Assembly (NCBI RefSeq): GCF_900445235.1
Contig: NZ_UFSM01000004.1
Location: 62,001-126,000 of the forward strand
Length of the DNA: 64,000 bases
Source of the DNA: Aminobacter aminovorans
GTDB taxonomy: Bacteria; Pseudomonadota; Alphaproteobacteria; Rhizobiales; Rhizobiaceae
Reading direction: 5' to 3'
A program made the position numbers and the translations under genes. Below are positions 52,353-61,183 of the stretch, one piece after another (position 1 is the first letter of the stretch; each line of letters begins with the position of its first letter). The notes below the pieces were generated by a model. It was not told where the DNA came from. It saw only the letters and a list, made by a program, of their open reading frames with translations, and searched no databases.

Positions 52353-53231
52353 ATGGCAAGACCAGACGTCGCCGCCTTTTTCGACCCACGCACCTGGTCG
52401 GTGCAGTATGTGGTCTCCGACCCGCGAACCCGAAAGTGCGCGATCATCGATCCGGTCCTCGACTTCGACGAGAAATCGGGTGCGACGGCGACCGTCAACG
52501 CCGACAAGCTGCTGGACCATGTTCGCGACCAGGATCTGGAGATCCAGTGGATCCTCGACACTCACCCACATGCCGACCACTTCTCGGCGGCGTCCTATCT
52601 GAAGGCAAAGACCGGTGCGCCGACGGCGATCGGGGCGCGCATCGTCGACGTGCAGAAACTATGGGCCGGCATCTACAACTGGCCTGAACTCCGCACCGAC
52701 GGTTCGCAATGGAACCGGCTGTTCGACAAGGGCGACACCTTCGCGATCGGCGACATCAAGACGGGTGTGATGTTCTCGCCCGGTCACACGCTGGCATCCG
52801 TCACCTATGTCGTCGGCGATTCAGCTTTCGTCCACGACACCGTCTTCATGCCGGACAGCGGCACCGCACGTACGGATTTCCCCGGCGGCAGCGCCAATGC
52901 GTTATGGTCGACGATCCAGGACATCATGGCGCTGCCTGATGACACCCGCATTTTCGTCGGGCACGACTACCAGCCTGGCGGACGCACCCCGTTGTGGGAA
53001 AGCACCGTTGCCGCCCAGAAAAGTCAGAACATTCACCTGACGCGTTATGAGCGGGAAGAGGACTTCGTGGCGTTTCGCAATGGGCGCGACGCCACGTTGC
53101 CGATGCCGAAGCTGATCCTGCATGCACTGCAGATCAACATCAATGGCGGCCGGCTTCCCGAGCCCGAAGCTAATGGCCAGCGCTACCTCAAGTTCCCGCT
53201 CAACGCGCTTGACGGAGCTGCCTGGGGTTGA
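52353..53231 (+). CDS. Persulfide dioxygenase-like MBL-fold protein (ETHE1/Blh type)
   Basis: 292 residues of the metallo-beta-lactamase fold. The metal motif is THPHADHF (residues 70-77), then FSPGHTLASVTYVVGD, VHDTVFMPDSGTARTDFPGG and VGHDYQPGGRTPLWE. This matches the Blh/ETHE1-type persulfide dioxygenases that oxidise glutathione persulfide to sulfite, rather than hydroxyacylglutathione hydrolases. Four bases after the desulfurase-like gene, so probably translationally coupled. Cytoplasmic. Confidence 0.88.
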   Translation: MARPDVAAFFDPRTWSVQYVVSDPRTRKCAIIDPVLDFDEKSGATATVNADKLLDHVRDQDLEIQWILDTHPHADHFSAASYLKAKTGAPTAIGARIVDVQKLWAGIYNWPELRTDGSQWNRLFDKGDTFAIGDIKTGVMFSPGHTLASVTYVVGDSAFVHDTVFMPDSGTARTDFPGGSANALWSTIQDIMALPDDTRIFVGHDYQPGGRTPLWESTVAAQKSQNIHLTRYEREEDFVAFRNGRDATLPMPKLILHALQININGGRLPEPEANGQRYLKFPLNALDGAAWG

Positions 53232-53276
53232 TGTTCCCCGCCTCCGGGAGCAGGACGCTCGCGGATTTGGCGAAGG

Positions 53277-54188
53277 TCACTTCTTCCTGTTGGCGCGGCG
53301 CTCGAGATGGGCGGTCGTCTGCAAGGCGGCGAGGATGACGATTGCGCCGATGACGATGCGCTGGTCGGGCACTTCGCCGAAGAAGACATAGCCCGCGGCA
53401 GTCGTGACGACGATCGAGAGATAGCCGATCGGCGCGAGCACGCTGGCGTCGGCAAGGCGATAGGCGCGCAGGAAGCAGTATTGACCGGCCTGCGCCAGAA
53501 GCCCGATGCCGAGCAGGGGCACCCAGTCGAAGGTCTTGACAGGCTGCCAGACGAAGATGGCCGGCACAGCGGTGATGACCGCAAGGCCGACAGTGTAGAA
53601 TACCATCATCACGGTCGTGTTTTCGTCGCGCAGCATGCGTGTCTGGATGATGGCGAGCGAGCCGAAGACGACCGTAGCAAACACTGCAAGCAGGCCGAGA
53701 TTCCAGTCGACGCCGCCCGGCGCCAGCATGACGAGCACGCCGGCGAAGGCGAAGGCAGCACCCACCCAGCGTAGCCGCGAAACCGTCTCGCCGAGGAAGG
53801 CGACAGCCATGGCCATGGTGAGGAGTGGCCTGGAAAAGCTCAGCGCGTTGACCACGGCCAGCGGCAGCAGCGTGTAGGCCATGAACTGGCTGGTCAGCGC
53901 GATAGCGTTGCAGCTGATGCGCGAGACGTTCTGCCAGGGATGCTTGGTGTGGCGGATGTGGTGGCGGTGGCGCCAGATCAAAGGCAGGATGAACAACAGG
54001 CCGATCATCGCCCGGACGAAGACGAGCTGGAACGCCGGGTAGATCAGCCCCTGTGCCTTGACGAGCGCCGTCATGCCGCCGGAGACCAGCAGCATGTCGG
54101 CGAGCACCCAGACGATGCCCTCGCGGTTGGCCTTGTGACGCTCTTCCCCCGCCTCGGGCGTCACCGTGCTGTCAGGCTGGCTGGACAA
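53277..54188 (-). CDS. EamA/DMT-family transporter
   Basis: 303 residues with about ten membrane spans in two EamA repeats (GMTALVKAQGLIYPAFQLVFVRA; later LAQAGQYCFLRAYRLADASVLAPIGYLSIV). Drug/metabolite transporter superfamily, typically an exporter of amino acids or metabolites. It overlaps the end of the PIG-L gene by 17 bases, so the two are likely co-transcribed. Substrate unknown. Confidence 0.88.
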   Translation of the reverse strand: MSSQPDSTVTPEAGEERHKANREGIVWVLADMLLVSGGMTALVKAQGLIYPAFQLVFVRAMIGLLFILPLIWRHRHHIRHTKHPWQNVSRISCNAIALTSQFMAYTLLPLAVVNALSFSRPLLTMAMAVAFLGETVSRLRWVGAAFAFAGVLVMLAPGGVDWNLGLLAVFATVVFGSLAIIQTRMLRDENTTVMMVFYTVGLAVITAVPAIFVWQPVKTFDWVPLLGIGLLAQAGQYCFLRAYRLADASVLAPIGYLSIVVTTAAGYVFFGEVPDQRIVIGAIVILAALQTTAHLERRANRKK

Positions 54189-56577
54189 GATTTGCCATCA
54201 AGCGGAATGCCCCCGCCACAAGCTTGTCCATCTGGTGATGCAGGACGAGGCTTGTATGGGTGTGGCGGCCCTTGCCGATCTGAGCCGAGACCAGCGCACC
54301 CATCAGCGGCTGTTCGTTGGCGTCGTGCATGGCCAGCAGAGGCTGGTAAGCCTCGTCCCAGCGCGCGGCGAAATAGAGCCCGCGCTCTTTGTTCCAGCCG
54401 GACCAGTCCTGCGGGCCGATCACATTCGGCCCCCTGAGCAGGACGTGGTCCGGCACCAGCACCGTAACTTCGGCGGTCGGATCCGTTACGCGCCAGCGTA
54501 AAGACGGCGAGCCAATCTCGAGTTTCCTCGGCGGCGTCGCTAGTGGATCCCAACCATCGGTCGGGCGGTGGTAAAGGGTGACAAGGTGGCCGCCATTTTC
54601 GACGAAGCGGTGCAGCTTCTCGGTGCTTGCTGCCAAATCCTTGCGAATGCCGAAGGCAAAGATGCCGACGACGATGGTGGTGTAGCGGCTGAGGTCTCCG
54701 GCCAGCGCCTTGGCGTCGAGTTCGGTGACGTCGAGCCCAATGCGCGACAGCCAAAGACCGACGCGATCGGCGCCTGCGCCGACATAACCGACGACAGCGC
54801 CTTGCGGGAGCTTGAGGTCGAGCGTGAGCACGCGCAGCGCTTCCGGCTGGCGATGGGTGACGCGGCCGATATGCGAATAGGCAATCGGGGTAAGCCGCAA
54901 TGCCGGCCTGCTGCCGACCAGTGGCGTGATGGTGGTTAGCCCGGCGACACGTGTCTCGGGAGCGCGGATGACCTGGCCACCTTCGGCCTGGGCGAGTGAC
55001 CAGCCGCCTTCCATGTTGAGCGAGACGGGCGCATCCTTGCCTGCGACCACTGGCTTGACCGGCCATTCGCGTCTGGTACCGTCGAGCGGCACGATCAGCG
55101 CTTCGGGCTCCATCACGACCGAGCTTGCCGGCAGCACGGCAAATGGCTCCTCGAGGTCATAGGTGGCGCGGGCGGTATGATCGCCGAACTTCGCCGAGAT
55201 GACGACATGGGCGTCACCATTGCCGCCGAGAGCCGTCCATGACGGCGGATAGAGCTTTGTGTAAGCGGCGTCCACGGTGGCAACGATCTTCAGGCTGCGT
55301 CGGCGTCCGGTGATGGTCTCCGCCTTGGCCGTGACGCCATTGGGCAGCACAGCTTCGACCTCGACAGAACGATCGTCGCCGGCGGGGGCCAGATCGACGG
55401 TGAGTTCAGCCGTTCCGCCCGGCGCCACTGTCGACGGCGACAGCGTCGCGCGGTCGAAGAGGCCCGCGGCCTCGATCAAGGCGGCGTCGATCTCGCGTGC
55501 CTTGCGGTCGAGGCGGTGGCGGTGGCGTTCGAGGAAATCGGGCGAGGCATTGTTGCGGGCAGCGGCAAGCTGGGTAGCCGCTTCGGTGAGGGCTGCAATG
55601 ATCGCATCGGCGTGTGGGAATGCCGCGATTGCCTTGTCGACGGCCAAACCGGCGGCCTTCAGCGCCTGCGCGGCTTCATAGGAGAGGTCTCGCGATGCGG
55701 TGAGATCGGCGAGCGTTGCCGGCAGCGCGTCGAGCACCGACGTCTCGGCCTTTGTGCCGTTGGCGGCAAGCAGTAAATGCAGCGGCCAGCGCGTCTCGGC
55801 AACATCAGGCCAATGACCCATGCCCTGCGAGGCGTGGTAGTAGCGCGACCATTCTCCGATGCGGTCATATTCCGCGCCCGTCGCCGGTTCGCGCCCGGGC
55901 GCGTTGACGACAACCGTCGCATCGGGAGGTGGCACTTCGTCGTCATAGGTGTCGCCACCGCCCGACCATGCCGGCAGATAATACTTCGCCACCTGCCAGG
56001 GGCTCATGCCTTCCTTGAAATGTTCGGGGAAAGCCTGCGGGTCGGCGGCAAGCCTGATTGCCTTTTCGGCTGCGCGGGTCATGGCGCGGTGGTGGCCATG
56101 CTGGCCGGGGACATCGAGAAAGGTCGGAATGACGATGTCGGGCCGTTCGCAGCGATAGGCACGCACCAGCCGTTCGACAGTGCGCATCTCGCCCCAGCGG
56201 GTGAATGTCTGGTCGCCATCCTTGGAGAAGCCGAAATCATGCACCTCGTCATCGGGGCCATGGCCGAGCCAGACGACGTCGGCGTCGAGCTCGCGCGCCG
56301 CCTCCTCCATCTCGCGCGTGCGCATCATGCCGAGCACGCCTAGGCGTTCCGGCCCGAGTGAATTCTGGCCGCCTTCGCCACGCGTCGAGCAGGCGACGAT
56401 GACGCGCATGCCGAGGCCAAGACGGAACCAGGCGAGCAGGCCGCTCTGCTCGTCGTCGGGATGGGCTCCGGTGTTCATCATTGTGACGGTGGAGACGAGA
56501 CGGCTAAGGGCACGGTGAAGCCTGAGCAGCGACGGGCTGGCCTTTTGTCTTTCAATACGTTCGCGGGCGCTCGGCAT
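54172..56577 (-). CDS. Multidomain PIG-L (LmbE-like) deacetylase, 801 aa
   Basis: 801 residues. The N-terminal ~270 are a PIG-L/LmbE zinc deacetylase: the AHPDDE motif at about residues 38-43 and HGHHRAM at about 160. Then a helical linker, two or three beta-sandwich-like segments (about 370-590, e.g. TVAPGGTAELTVDLAPAGDD) and a C-terminal glutamine-amidotransferase-like alpha/beta domain (VGLWLSRIGLDVTEL, TTIVVGIFAFGIR, FVENGGHLVTLYHRP, about 605-700). No signal peptide, so probably cytoplasmic. PIG-L enzymes remove acetyl groups from GlcNAc-type sugars or amino alcohols. Neighbours are a ROK regulator and a sugar-type ABC locus, so an N-acetylated sugar derivative is the likely substrate. 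Confidence 0.85.
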   Translation of the reverse strand: MPSARERIERQKASPSLLRLHRALSRLVSTVTMMNTGAHPDDEQSGLLAWFRLGLGMRVIVACSTRGEGGQNSLGPERLGVLGMMRTREMEEAARELDADVVWLGHGPDDEVHDFGFSKDGDQTFTRWGEMRTVERLVRAYRCERPDIVIPTFLDVPGQHGHHRAMTRAAEKAIRLAADPQAFPEHFKEGMSPWQVAKYYLPAWSGGGDTYDDEVPPPDATVVVNAPGREPATGAEYDRIGEWSRYYHASQGMGHWPDVAETRWPLHLLLAANGTKAETSVLDALPATLADLTASRDLSYEAAQALKAAGLAVDKAIAAFPHADAIIAALTEAATQLAAARNNASPDFLERHRHRLDRKAREIDAALIEAAGLFDRATLSPSTVAPGGTAELTVDLAPAGDDRSVEVEAVLPNGVTAKAETITGRRRSLKIVATVDAAYTKLYPPSWTALGGNGDAHVVISAKFGDHTARATYDLEEPFAVLPASSVVMEPEALIVPLDGTRREWPVKPVVAGKDAPVSLNMEGGWSLAQAEGGQVIRAPETRVAGLTTITPLVGSRPALRLTPIAYSHIGRVTHRQPEALRVLTLDLKLPQGAVVGYVGAGADRVGLWLSRIGLDVTELDAKALAGDLSRYTTIVVGIFAFGIRKDLAASTEKLHRFVENGGHLVTLYHRPTDGWDPLATPPRKLEIGSPSLRWRVTDPTAEVTVLVPDHVLLRGPNVIGPQDWSGWNKERGLYFAARWDEAYQPLLAMHDANEQPLMGALVSAQIGKGRHTHTSLVLHHQMDKLVAGAFRLMANLVQPA

Positions 56578-56602
56578 TCAGGTCCTCCGGTATTTCAGTC
56601 TG

Positions 56603-57826
56603 CTATTCGGTGGGCGCGGTGGCGGCGGTTTCGAGCTTGGGGGTAACCACCTCGAACAGCGGCAGTGCGGCGGCACCGAGTGCCGCCGTATATTGCCCGG
56701 TCTGGCCACGCATGACGCGGGGCAGGGCGCGGGTCCGTCGGCTTGCGACCGAGATCGGCAAGGGTCCCATCCGTTCGATCAGTTCGTCGATGATCGCGTC
56801 CGGCAACACACCGCCAAGGATCACCGTTTCGGGGTCGAGGATGTTTTCGATCATTGCGATCATCGGGGCGAGATAGGTCGCCGTCTCGTCCATCCACTCC
56901 AGAAGCACCGGATGGCGCTTGGCGTGGAGATCGGAGAAATCGGCGAAATCGCAGTCGGGGATGCCGGCGGCGCAAAGCTTTTCGCGCAGCGCATGGACCG
57001 AGGCGTAGCGCTCAAGGCAGCCGTGCTGGCCGCATGGGCAAGCCCTGCCTCTGGGAACGACAACGACGTGGCCGATTTCGCCGGCATTGCCGAAGGCGCC
57101 ACGGAACGGCGTGCCGTCCTGGATCATGCCAAGGCCAAGGCCGGCGCCGAAATAGACCATGCAGAAGCTGGAGATGGTGTGGCCAGCGCCGAAGAAGCGT
57201 TCGCCGACAGCCGCGGCGTTGGCGTCGTTTTCCACCGTCACGGGCTCCCCGCAGGCTTCGCTGAGCAGGCTTGCCGCATCGATGTTGGCCCAGCCCGGCA
57301 GTGTCGTCGGGCCGACCGAAGTCATGCCTTCGATCTCGAACGGGCCGGGCATGACCACGCCGATGCCAAGCAACCGCGACTTGAACGTCGACCTGACCGT
57401 GTCGAGCTCGGCGCGCAGATGGGCGATGACCTGGCTGGGGCTGGTGTCGCTGACCGGCATGATTCGCTTGGAGCGCGGCTGTCCCGACAGGTCGAGCACG
57501 GTCGCCACCATGTGGTCGGAGGCCATCTCGATGCCCATGGTCATCGCGCCATCGGGGTTGACGGCGAACTGGATCGGCGGCTGGCCGCGGCCCGAGCGCA
57601 GGCGCCCGGTCTCCATCAACAGGTTTTCGCTGACCAGCTCGTCGACGATGTTGGCGATGGCCTGCGCCGTCAGATGCGTCAGCCGGGCGATATGCATGCG
57701 CCCCAGCGCGCCATTGCGGCGCACGACGTCGAGCACAACGCGACGGTTATGGTCGCGGCTGCGCTCGGGGTTGTTGCCCAATGTGACCTGATGTGTGCTG
57801 CCCGGCTGAAACGCCATTTCGCGCAT
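56603..57826 (-). CDS. ROK-family transcriptional regulator (NagC/XylR type)
   Basis: 407 residues. An N-terminal winged helix (RRVVLDVVRRNGALGRMHIARLTHLTAQAIANIVDEL) precedes the ROK sugar-kinase-like domain. The zinc motif is CPCGQHGCLERY (about residue 260-272), with GEIGHVVVVPRG before it. NagC-type ROK regulators bind sugars or sugar phosphates. It is divergent from the sugar ABC operon (intergenic 57827-58118), and upstream of the PIG-L gene on the same strand, so it probably controls both. Confidence 0.92.
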   Translation of the reverse strand: MREMAFQPGSTHQVTLGNNPERSRDHNRRVVLDVVRRNGALGRMHIARLTHLTAQAIANIVDELVSENLLMETGRLRSGRGQPPIQFAVNPDGAMTMGIEMASDHMVATVLDLSGQPRSKRIMPVSDTSPSQVIAHLRAELDTVRSTFKSRLLGIGVVMPGPFEIEGMTSVGPTTLPGWANIDAASLLSEACGEPVTVENDANAAAVGERFFGAGHTISSFCMVYFGAGLGLGMIQDGTPFRGAFGNAGEIGHVVVVPRGRACPCGQHGCLERYASVHALREKLCAAGIPDCDFADFSDLHAKRHPVLLEWMDETATYLAPMIAMIENILDPETVILGGVLPDAIIDELIERMGPLPISVASRRTRALPRVMRGQTGQYTAALGAAALPLFEVVTPKLETAATAPTE

Positions 57827-58118
57827 CCTGACTTCAGTTGCAAAATTGATAACGCGGAAGGCCCGAACCCCGCAACAGATTAATTCAAGTAAATTATCTT
57901 ATTGACAAAAGGCGTCCGGCAGGAAAGCGTATAGGCAGTGTGCGGGGAGGATCCGCAGCTTTGCTGGTGCCTGATTTTGGCGAGCGTGATCCGCTCGCGC
58001 CTGAAAGCATCGGAGTTACGAGACGGACCGGGCCTCGATTGCATGCGAGGCTGCGGTCCAAGGGGATAATCACCGCCCGACATCCGGGATTTTCCGGCGG
58101 GCGCAGATGGAGGTTTAC
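57827..58118. promoter_or_regulatory. Divergent promoter region between ROK gene and ABC operon
   Basis: 292 bases without a supported gene. An AT-rich block at about 57880-57910 (TTAATTCAAGTAAATTATC) resembles the T/A-rich operators used by ROK repressors. TTGACA at 57902-57907 could be a -35 box for the plus-strand operon, but no -10 at the right spacing is clear. The Shine-Dalgarno GGAGG lies five bases before the start codon at 58119. Confidence 0.5.
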
Positions 58119-59375
58119 ATGCGTAGAGCAACCCTGTTTGCCGGACTGATTGCTGGTTTCAGCACGCTGGCAATCAACGCGGCCCAGGCCGTCGAGATCG
58201 AGTATTGGCAGTATGTCTTCGACTCGCGCGTCAAGGCGATGGACCAGCTGATCGAGAACTTCGAGAAGGCCAATCCGGATATCACCGTCAAGCAGACGAC
58301 ATTCCCCTATGCCGACTATCAGACGCGCGTCATCGCCGCGAAGATGGGCGGGCAGGGCCCCGACGTGATGCAGCTGTTCTACGGCTGGCTCGACAAGTTC
58401 GTTGCCGGCGGTCTGCTGCAGCCGCTGCCGACCGATGCGTTCCCGCACGACAAGATCGAAAGCGAATTCTTCCCGATCGTCAGCGCCATGAAGCGCGGCG
58501 AGGACTACTACGGCCTGCCGACCGCCGTGCGTTCGCTGGCGCTGTTCTACAACAAGAAGCTGTTCACCGAAGCCGGCCTCGACCCGGCAAATCCACCCAA
58601 GACGCTCGACGAGTTCGTCGCTGCCGCCGAGAAGGCGACCAAGCGTGATGCCGCCGGCAACCTGATCGTCGCCGGATCGACCCTCGACATGGCCGGCCAG
58701 GATCATCAGTGGTGGCGTGAAGTGCTGGTGCGCCAGTTCGGCGGCCAGCCCTACACCGACGGCGACCGCAAGGTGGCCTACAACACCGAAGCCGGTGAAA
58801 AGGCGCTGAAGTTCTACACCGACCTGCAGACCGAAAAGAAGATCGGCCAGGCCGGCTTCATGGACGAAGGCCAGGCAGCCTTCCGTGCCGGCATGGCGGC
58901 TATGACCATCGACGGCACCTTCCGTCTCGGCGCCTTCAAGTCGATCGAAGGCTTCGAATGGGGCGTGACCGAATTGCCGGCAAATGCCGACGGCACCCGT
59001 TCCAACTATGCCAGCTACTTCGCCAACGGCATCTCGGCGACGACCAGCGGCGAGAAGCTCGAAGCCTCGAAGAAGTTCCTCGCCTACATCTCTTCGCCTG
59101 AGGCCATGGACGTCTGGCTGAAGACGGTCGGCGAGTTGCCGGCACGCCGCTCGGCTGCCATGACCGAGGCCAACCTTGCGGATCCGGTCTACGGCCCGTT
59201 CCTCAAGGGTCTCGAATACGCTCGCACCACCATGTTCGTTGATGAGGCAGCCCAGCGCCAGACCACCATCGACATGGCCAACCGCGTGCTGCTCGAAGGC
59301 CAGTCGGTGAAGGATTCGCTCGCACAGGCCGCAGCGGCCGAGCAGGCGATCATCGACGCAGCAGCCCCGAAGTAA
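58119..59375 (+). CDS. Sugar ABC transporter substrate-binding protein
   Basis: 418 residues from the ATG at 58119, with GGAGG five bases upstream; a four-codon longer start at 58107 is less likely. A Sec signal peptide ends near residue 24 (NAAQA-VEI). Family 1 SBP (MalE/UgpB type): IEYWQYVFDSRVKAMDQLIENF, GLPTAVRSLALFYNKKLF and FLAYISSPEAMDVWL. Periplasmic receptor for a saccharide or polyol. First gene of a six-gene operon running to the window end. Confidence 0.92.
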   Translation: MRRATLFAGLIAGFSTLAINAAQAVEIEYWQYVFDSRVKAMDQLIENFEKANPDITVKQTTFPYADYQTRVIAAKMGGQGPDVMQLFYGWLDKFVAGGLLQPLPTDAFPHDKIESEFFPIVSAMKRGEDYYGLPTAVRSLALFYNKKLFTEAGLDPANPPKTLDEFVAAAEKATKRDAAGNLIVAGSTLDMAGQDHQWWREVLVRQFGGQPYTDGDRKVAYNTEAGEKALKFYTDLQTEKKIGQAGFMDEGQAAFRAGMAAMTIDGTFRLGAFKSIEGFEWGVTELPANADGTRSNYASYFANGISATTSGEKLEASKKFLAYISSPEAMDVWLKTVGELPARRSAAMTEANLADPVYGPFLKGLEYARTTMFVDEAAQRQTTIDMANRVLLEGQSVKDSLAQAAAAEQAIIDAAAPK

Positions 59376-59387
59376 GGCGAAGGCTTG

Positions 59388-60332
59388 ATGTCTGTGACAG
59401 CGGATCAACAGGGGGCGGCGCTGAGCCGCCCCGGCGCGACCTTCTGGGAACGCCGTTCCATGCGGACGAAGCGGCTGGTTTGGGTGTGGAGTTTCCTCGC
59501 TCTGCCGATCCTGTTCTATTCGGTGATCCGCTTTTACCCGACCATCGAAGCCTTCTGGCTTTCGCTGACCAACTGGGACCTGCTGAAGCCGCCGCAGTTC
59601 ATCGGCCTGGCCAACTACGAAAAGCTGTTCGCAGACCCGCAGTTCTGGAAGGTGTTCAAGAACACCTTTGCCTATCTGCTCGTCGGCACGCCGATCAGCC
59701 TGTTGCTGTCATTCGTCATTGCCTACCATCTCGATCGCGTGCGCTTCATGCACGGGCTGATCCGCGGCCTCTATTTCCTGCCTTACCTGACCACGGCTGC
59801 CGCGATGGCCTGGGTGTGGCGCTGGTTCTACCAGCCGGCACCGATCGGCGTCATTAACAATGCGCTCGGCACGCTCGGCATTCCCCAGCAGCCGTTCATC
59901 CGCTCGGTTGATCAGGCCTTGCCGTCGATCATGCTGACGGCGATCTGGGCCGGCCTCGGCTTCCAGATCATCATCTTCATGGCCGGCCTGCGGTCGATCC
60001 CCAATACCTTCTACGAGGCTGCGCGCATCGACGGCCTCGGCGAATGGGCGATCCTGCGCAAGATCACGCTGCCGCTGCTCAAGCCGACAACCATGTTCCT
60101 CGTCGTGTTCTCGTCGATCGGCTTCCTGCGCATCTTCGACCAGGTCTACAACATGACCACCAACGACCCGGGCGGCCCGCTCGGCTCGACCAAGCCGCTG
60201 GTGCTGATGATCTACCAGACGGCGTTTTCGTCCTACGCGATGGGATATGCGGCGGCCCAGACGGTGGTGCTGTTCACCATCCTGCTGTTCGTATCGCTGT
60301 TGCAGCTCTGGATCCTGAGGGAAAAGAAATGA
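59388..60332 (+). CDS. Sugar ABC transporter permease (MalF/UgpA type)
   Basis: 314 residues with six membrane spans. The permease loop EAARIDGLGEWAILRKITLPLLKP (EAA motif) is clear, and GLANYEKLFADPQFWKVF precedes. Starts 12 bases after the SBP gene; ATG at 59388 preferred over TTG at 59385. Its stop overlaps the next permease start. Confidence 0.93.
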   Translation: MSVTADQQGAALSRPGATFWERRSMRTKRLVWVWSFLALPILFYSVIRFYPTIEAFWLSLTNWDLLKPPQFIGLANYEKLFADPQFWKVFKNTFAYLLVGTPISLLLSFVIAYHLDRVRFMHGLIRGLYFLPYLTTAAAMAWVWRWFYQPAPIGVINNALGTLGIPQQPFIRSVDQALPSIMLTAIWAGLGFQIIIFMAGLRSIPNTFYEAARIDGLGEWAILRKITLPLLKPTTMFLVVFSSIGFLRIFDQVYNMTTNDPGGPLGSTKPLVLMIYQTAFSSYAMGYAAAQTVVLFTILLFVSLLQLWILREKK

Positions 60333-61180
60333 GTGCCGTCACCCAAACGCCGGCGCTGTCTCACGCCAACGTCAAGCCCGGCCGCATCCTCGCCTGGACG
60401 CTCTTGTTCATCGGCGGCCTGATCATGGTGACGCCGCTGGCCTTCATGTTCTCGACGTCGTTCAAGACGGCCGGCCAGGTCTATGACCTCAGGCTCATTC
60501 CCGCAGCGCCGACGCTCAACAACTACATCGCGATCCTGGCCGACGGGCGCTTCATGCGCTGGTTCTTCAACTCGATGTTCGTCGCCGTCATGGTGACGCT
60601 GTCGAACGTCTTCTTCGACAGCCTTGTCGGCTACACGCTGGCCAAGTTCGAATTTCGCGGCCGCTACTTCATCTTCCTCGCCATCCTGTCGACGCTGATG
60701 ATCCCGACCGAGATGCTCGTCATCCCGTGGTACCTGATGTCGGCAAATCTCGGCTGGCTGGACAGCTATTGGGGCATCATGTTCCCCGGCATGATGACGG
60801 CCTTCGGCACCTTCCTGATGAAGCAGTTCTTCGAAGGTGTGCCCAACGACTTCCTAGAGGCAGCCCGCGTCGATGGCCTGAACGAGTTCCAGATCTTCTG
60901 GAAGGTGGCGATGCCGCTGGTGACGCCAGCTCTGTCCGCGCTCGCCATCTTCACCTTCCTCGGCAACTGGACGGCCTTCTTCTGGCCGCTGATCGTGACC
61001 ACCAGCAAGGAGCTCTACACCTTGCCGGTCGGCCTATCGAGCTTCGCTGTCGAACAGTCCATCCAGTGGGAAATGATCATGACCGGTGCGGCGATCGCCA
61101 CCTTGCCGACGCTGATCGTCTTCCTCGTGCTCCAGCGTTACATCGTCCGCGGCGTCATGCTTGCCGGGCTCAAGGGATAG
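60329..61180 (+). CDS. Sugar ABC transporter permease (MalG/UgpE type)
   Basis: 283 residues, six membrane spans. The EAA loop EAARVDGLNEFQIFWKVAMPLVTP and IPTEMLVIPWYLM mark the MalG class. ATGA overlap with the preceding permease. Works with it to form the channel. Confidence 0.93.
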   Translation: MSAVTQTPALSHANVKPGRILAWTLLFIGGLIMVTPLAFMFSTSFKTAGQVYDLRLIPAAPTLNNYIAILADGRFMRWFFNSMFVAVMVTLSNVFFDSLVGYTLAKFEFRGRYFIFLAILSTLMIPTEMLVIPWYLMSANLGWLDSYWGIMFPGMMTAFGTFLMKQFFEGVPNDFLEAARVDGLNEFQIFWKVAMPLVTPALSALAIFTFLGNWTAFFWPLIVTTSKELYTLPVGLSSFAVEQSIQWEMIMTGAAIATLPTLIVFLVLQRYIVRGVMLAGLKG

Positions 61181-61183
61181 AAA

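Noticed and set aside
57902..57935. TTGACA and TATAGG as a sigma-70 promoter of the sugar ABC operon
   Set aside because: The spacing is about 22 bases, too long for a confident promoter.
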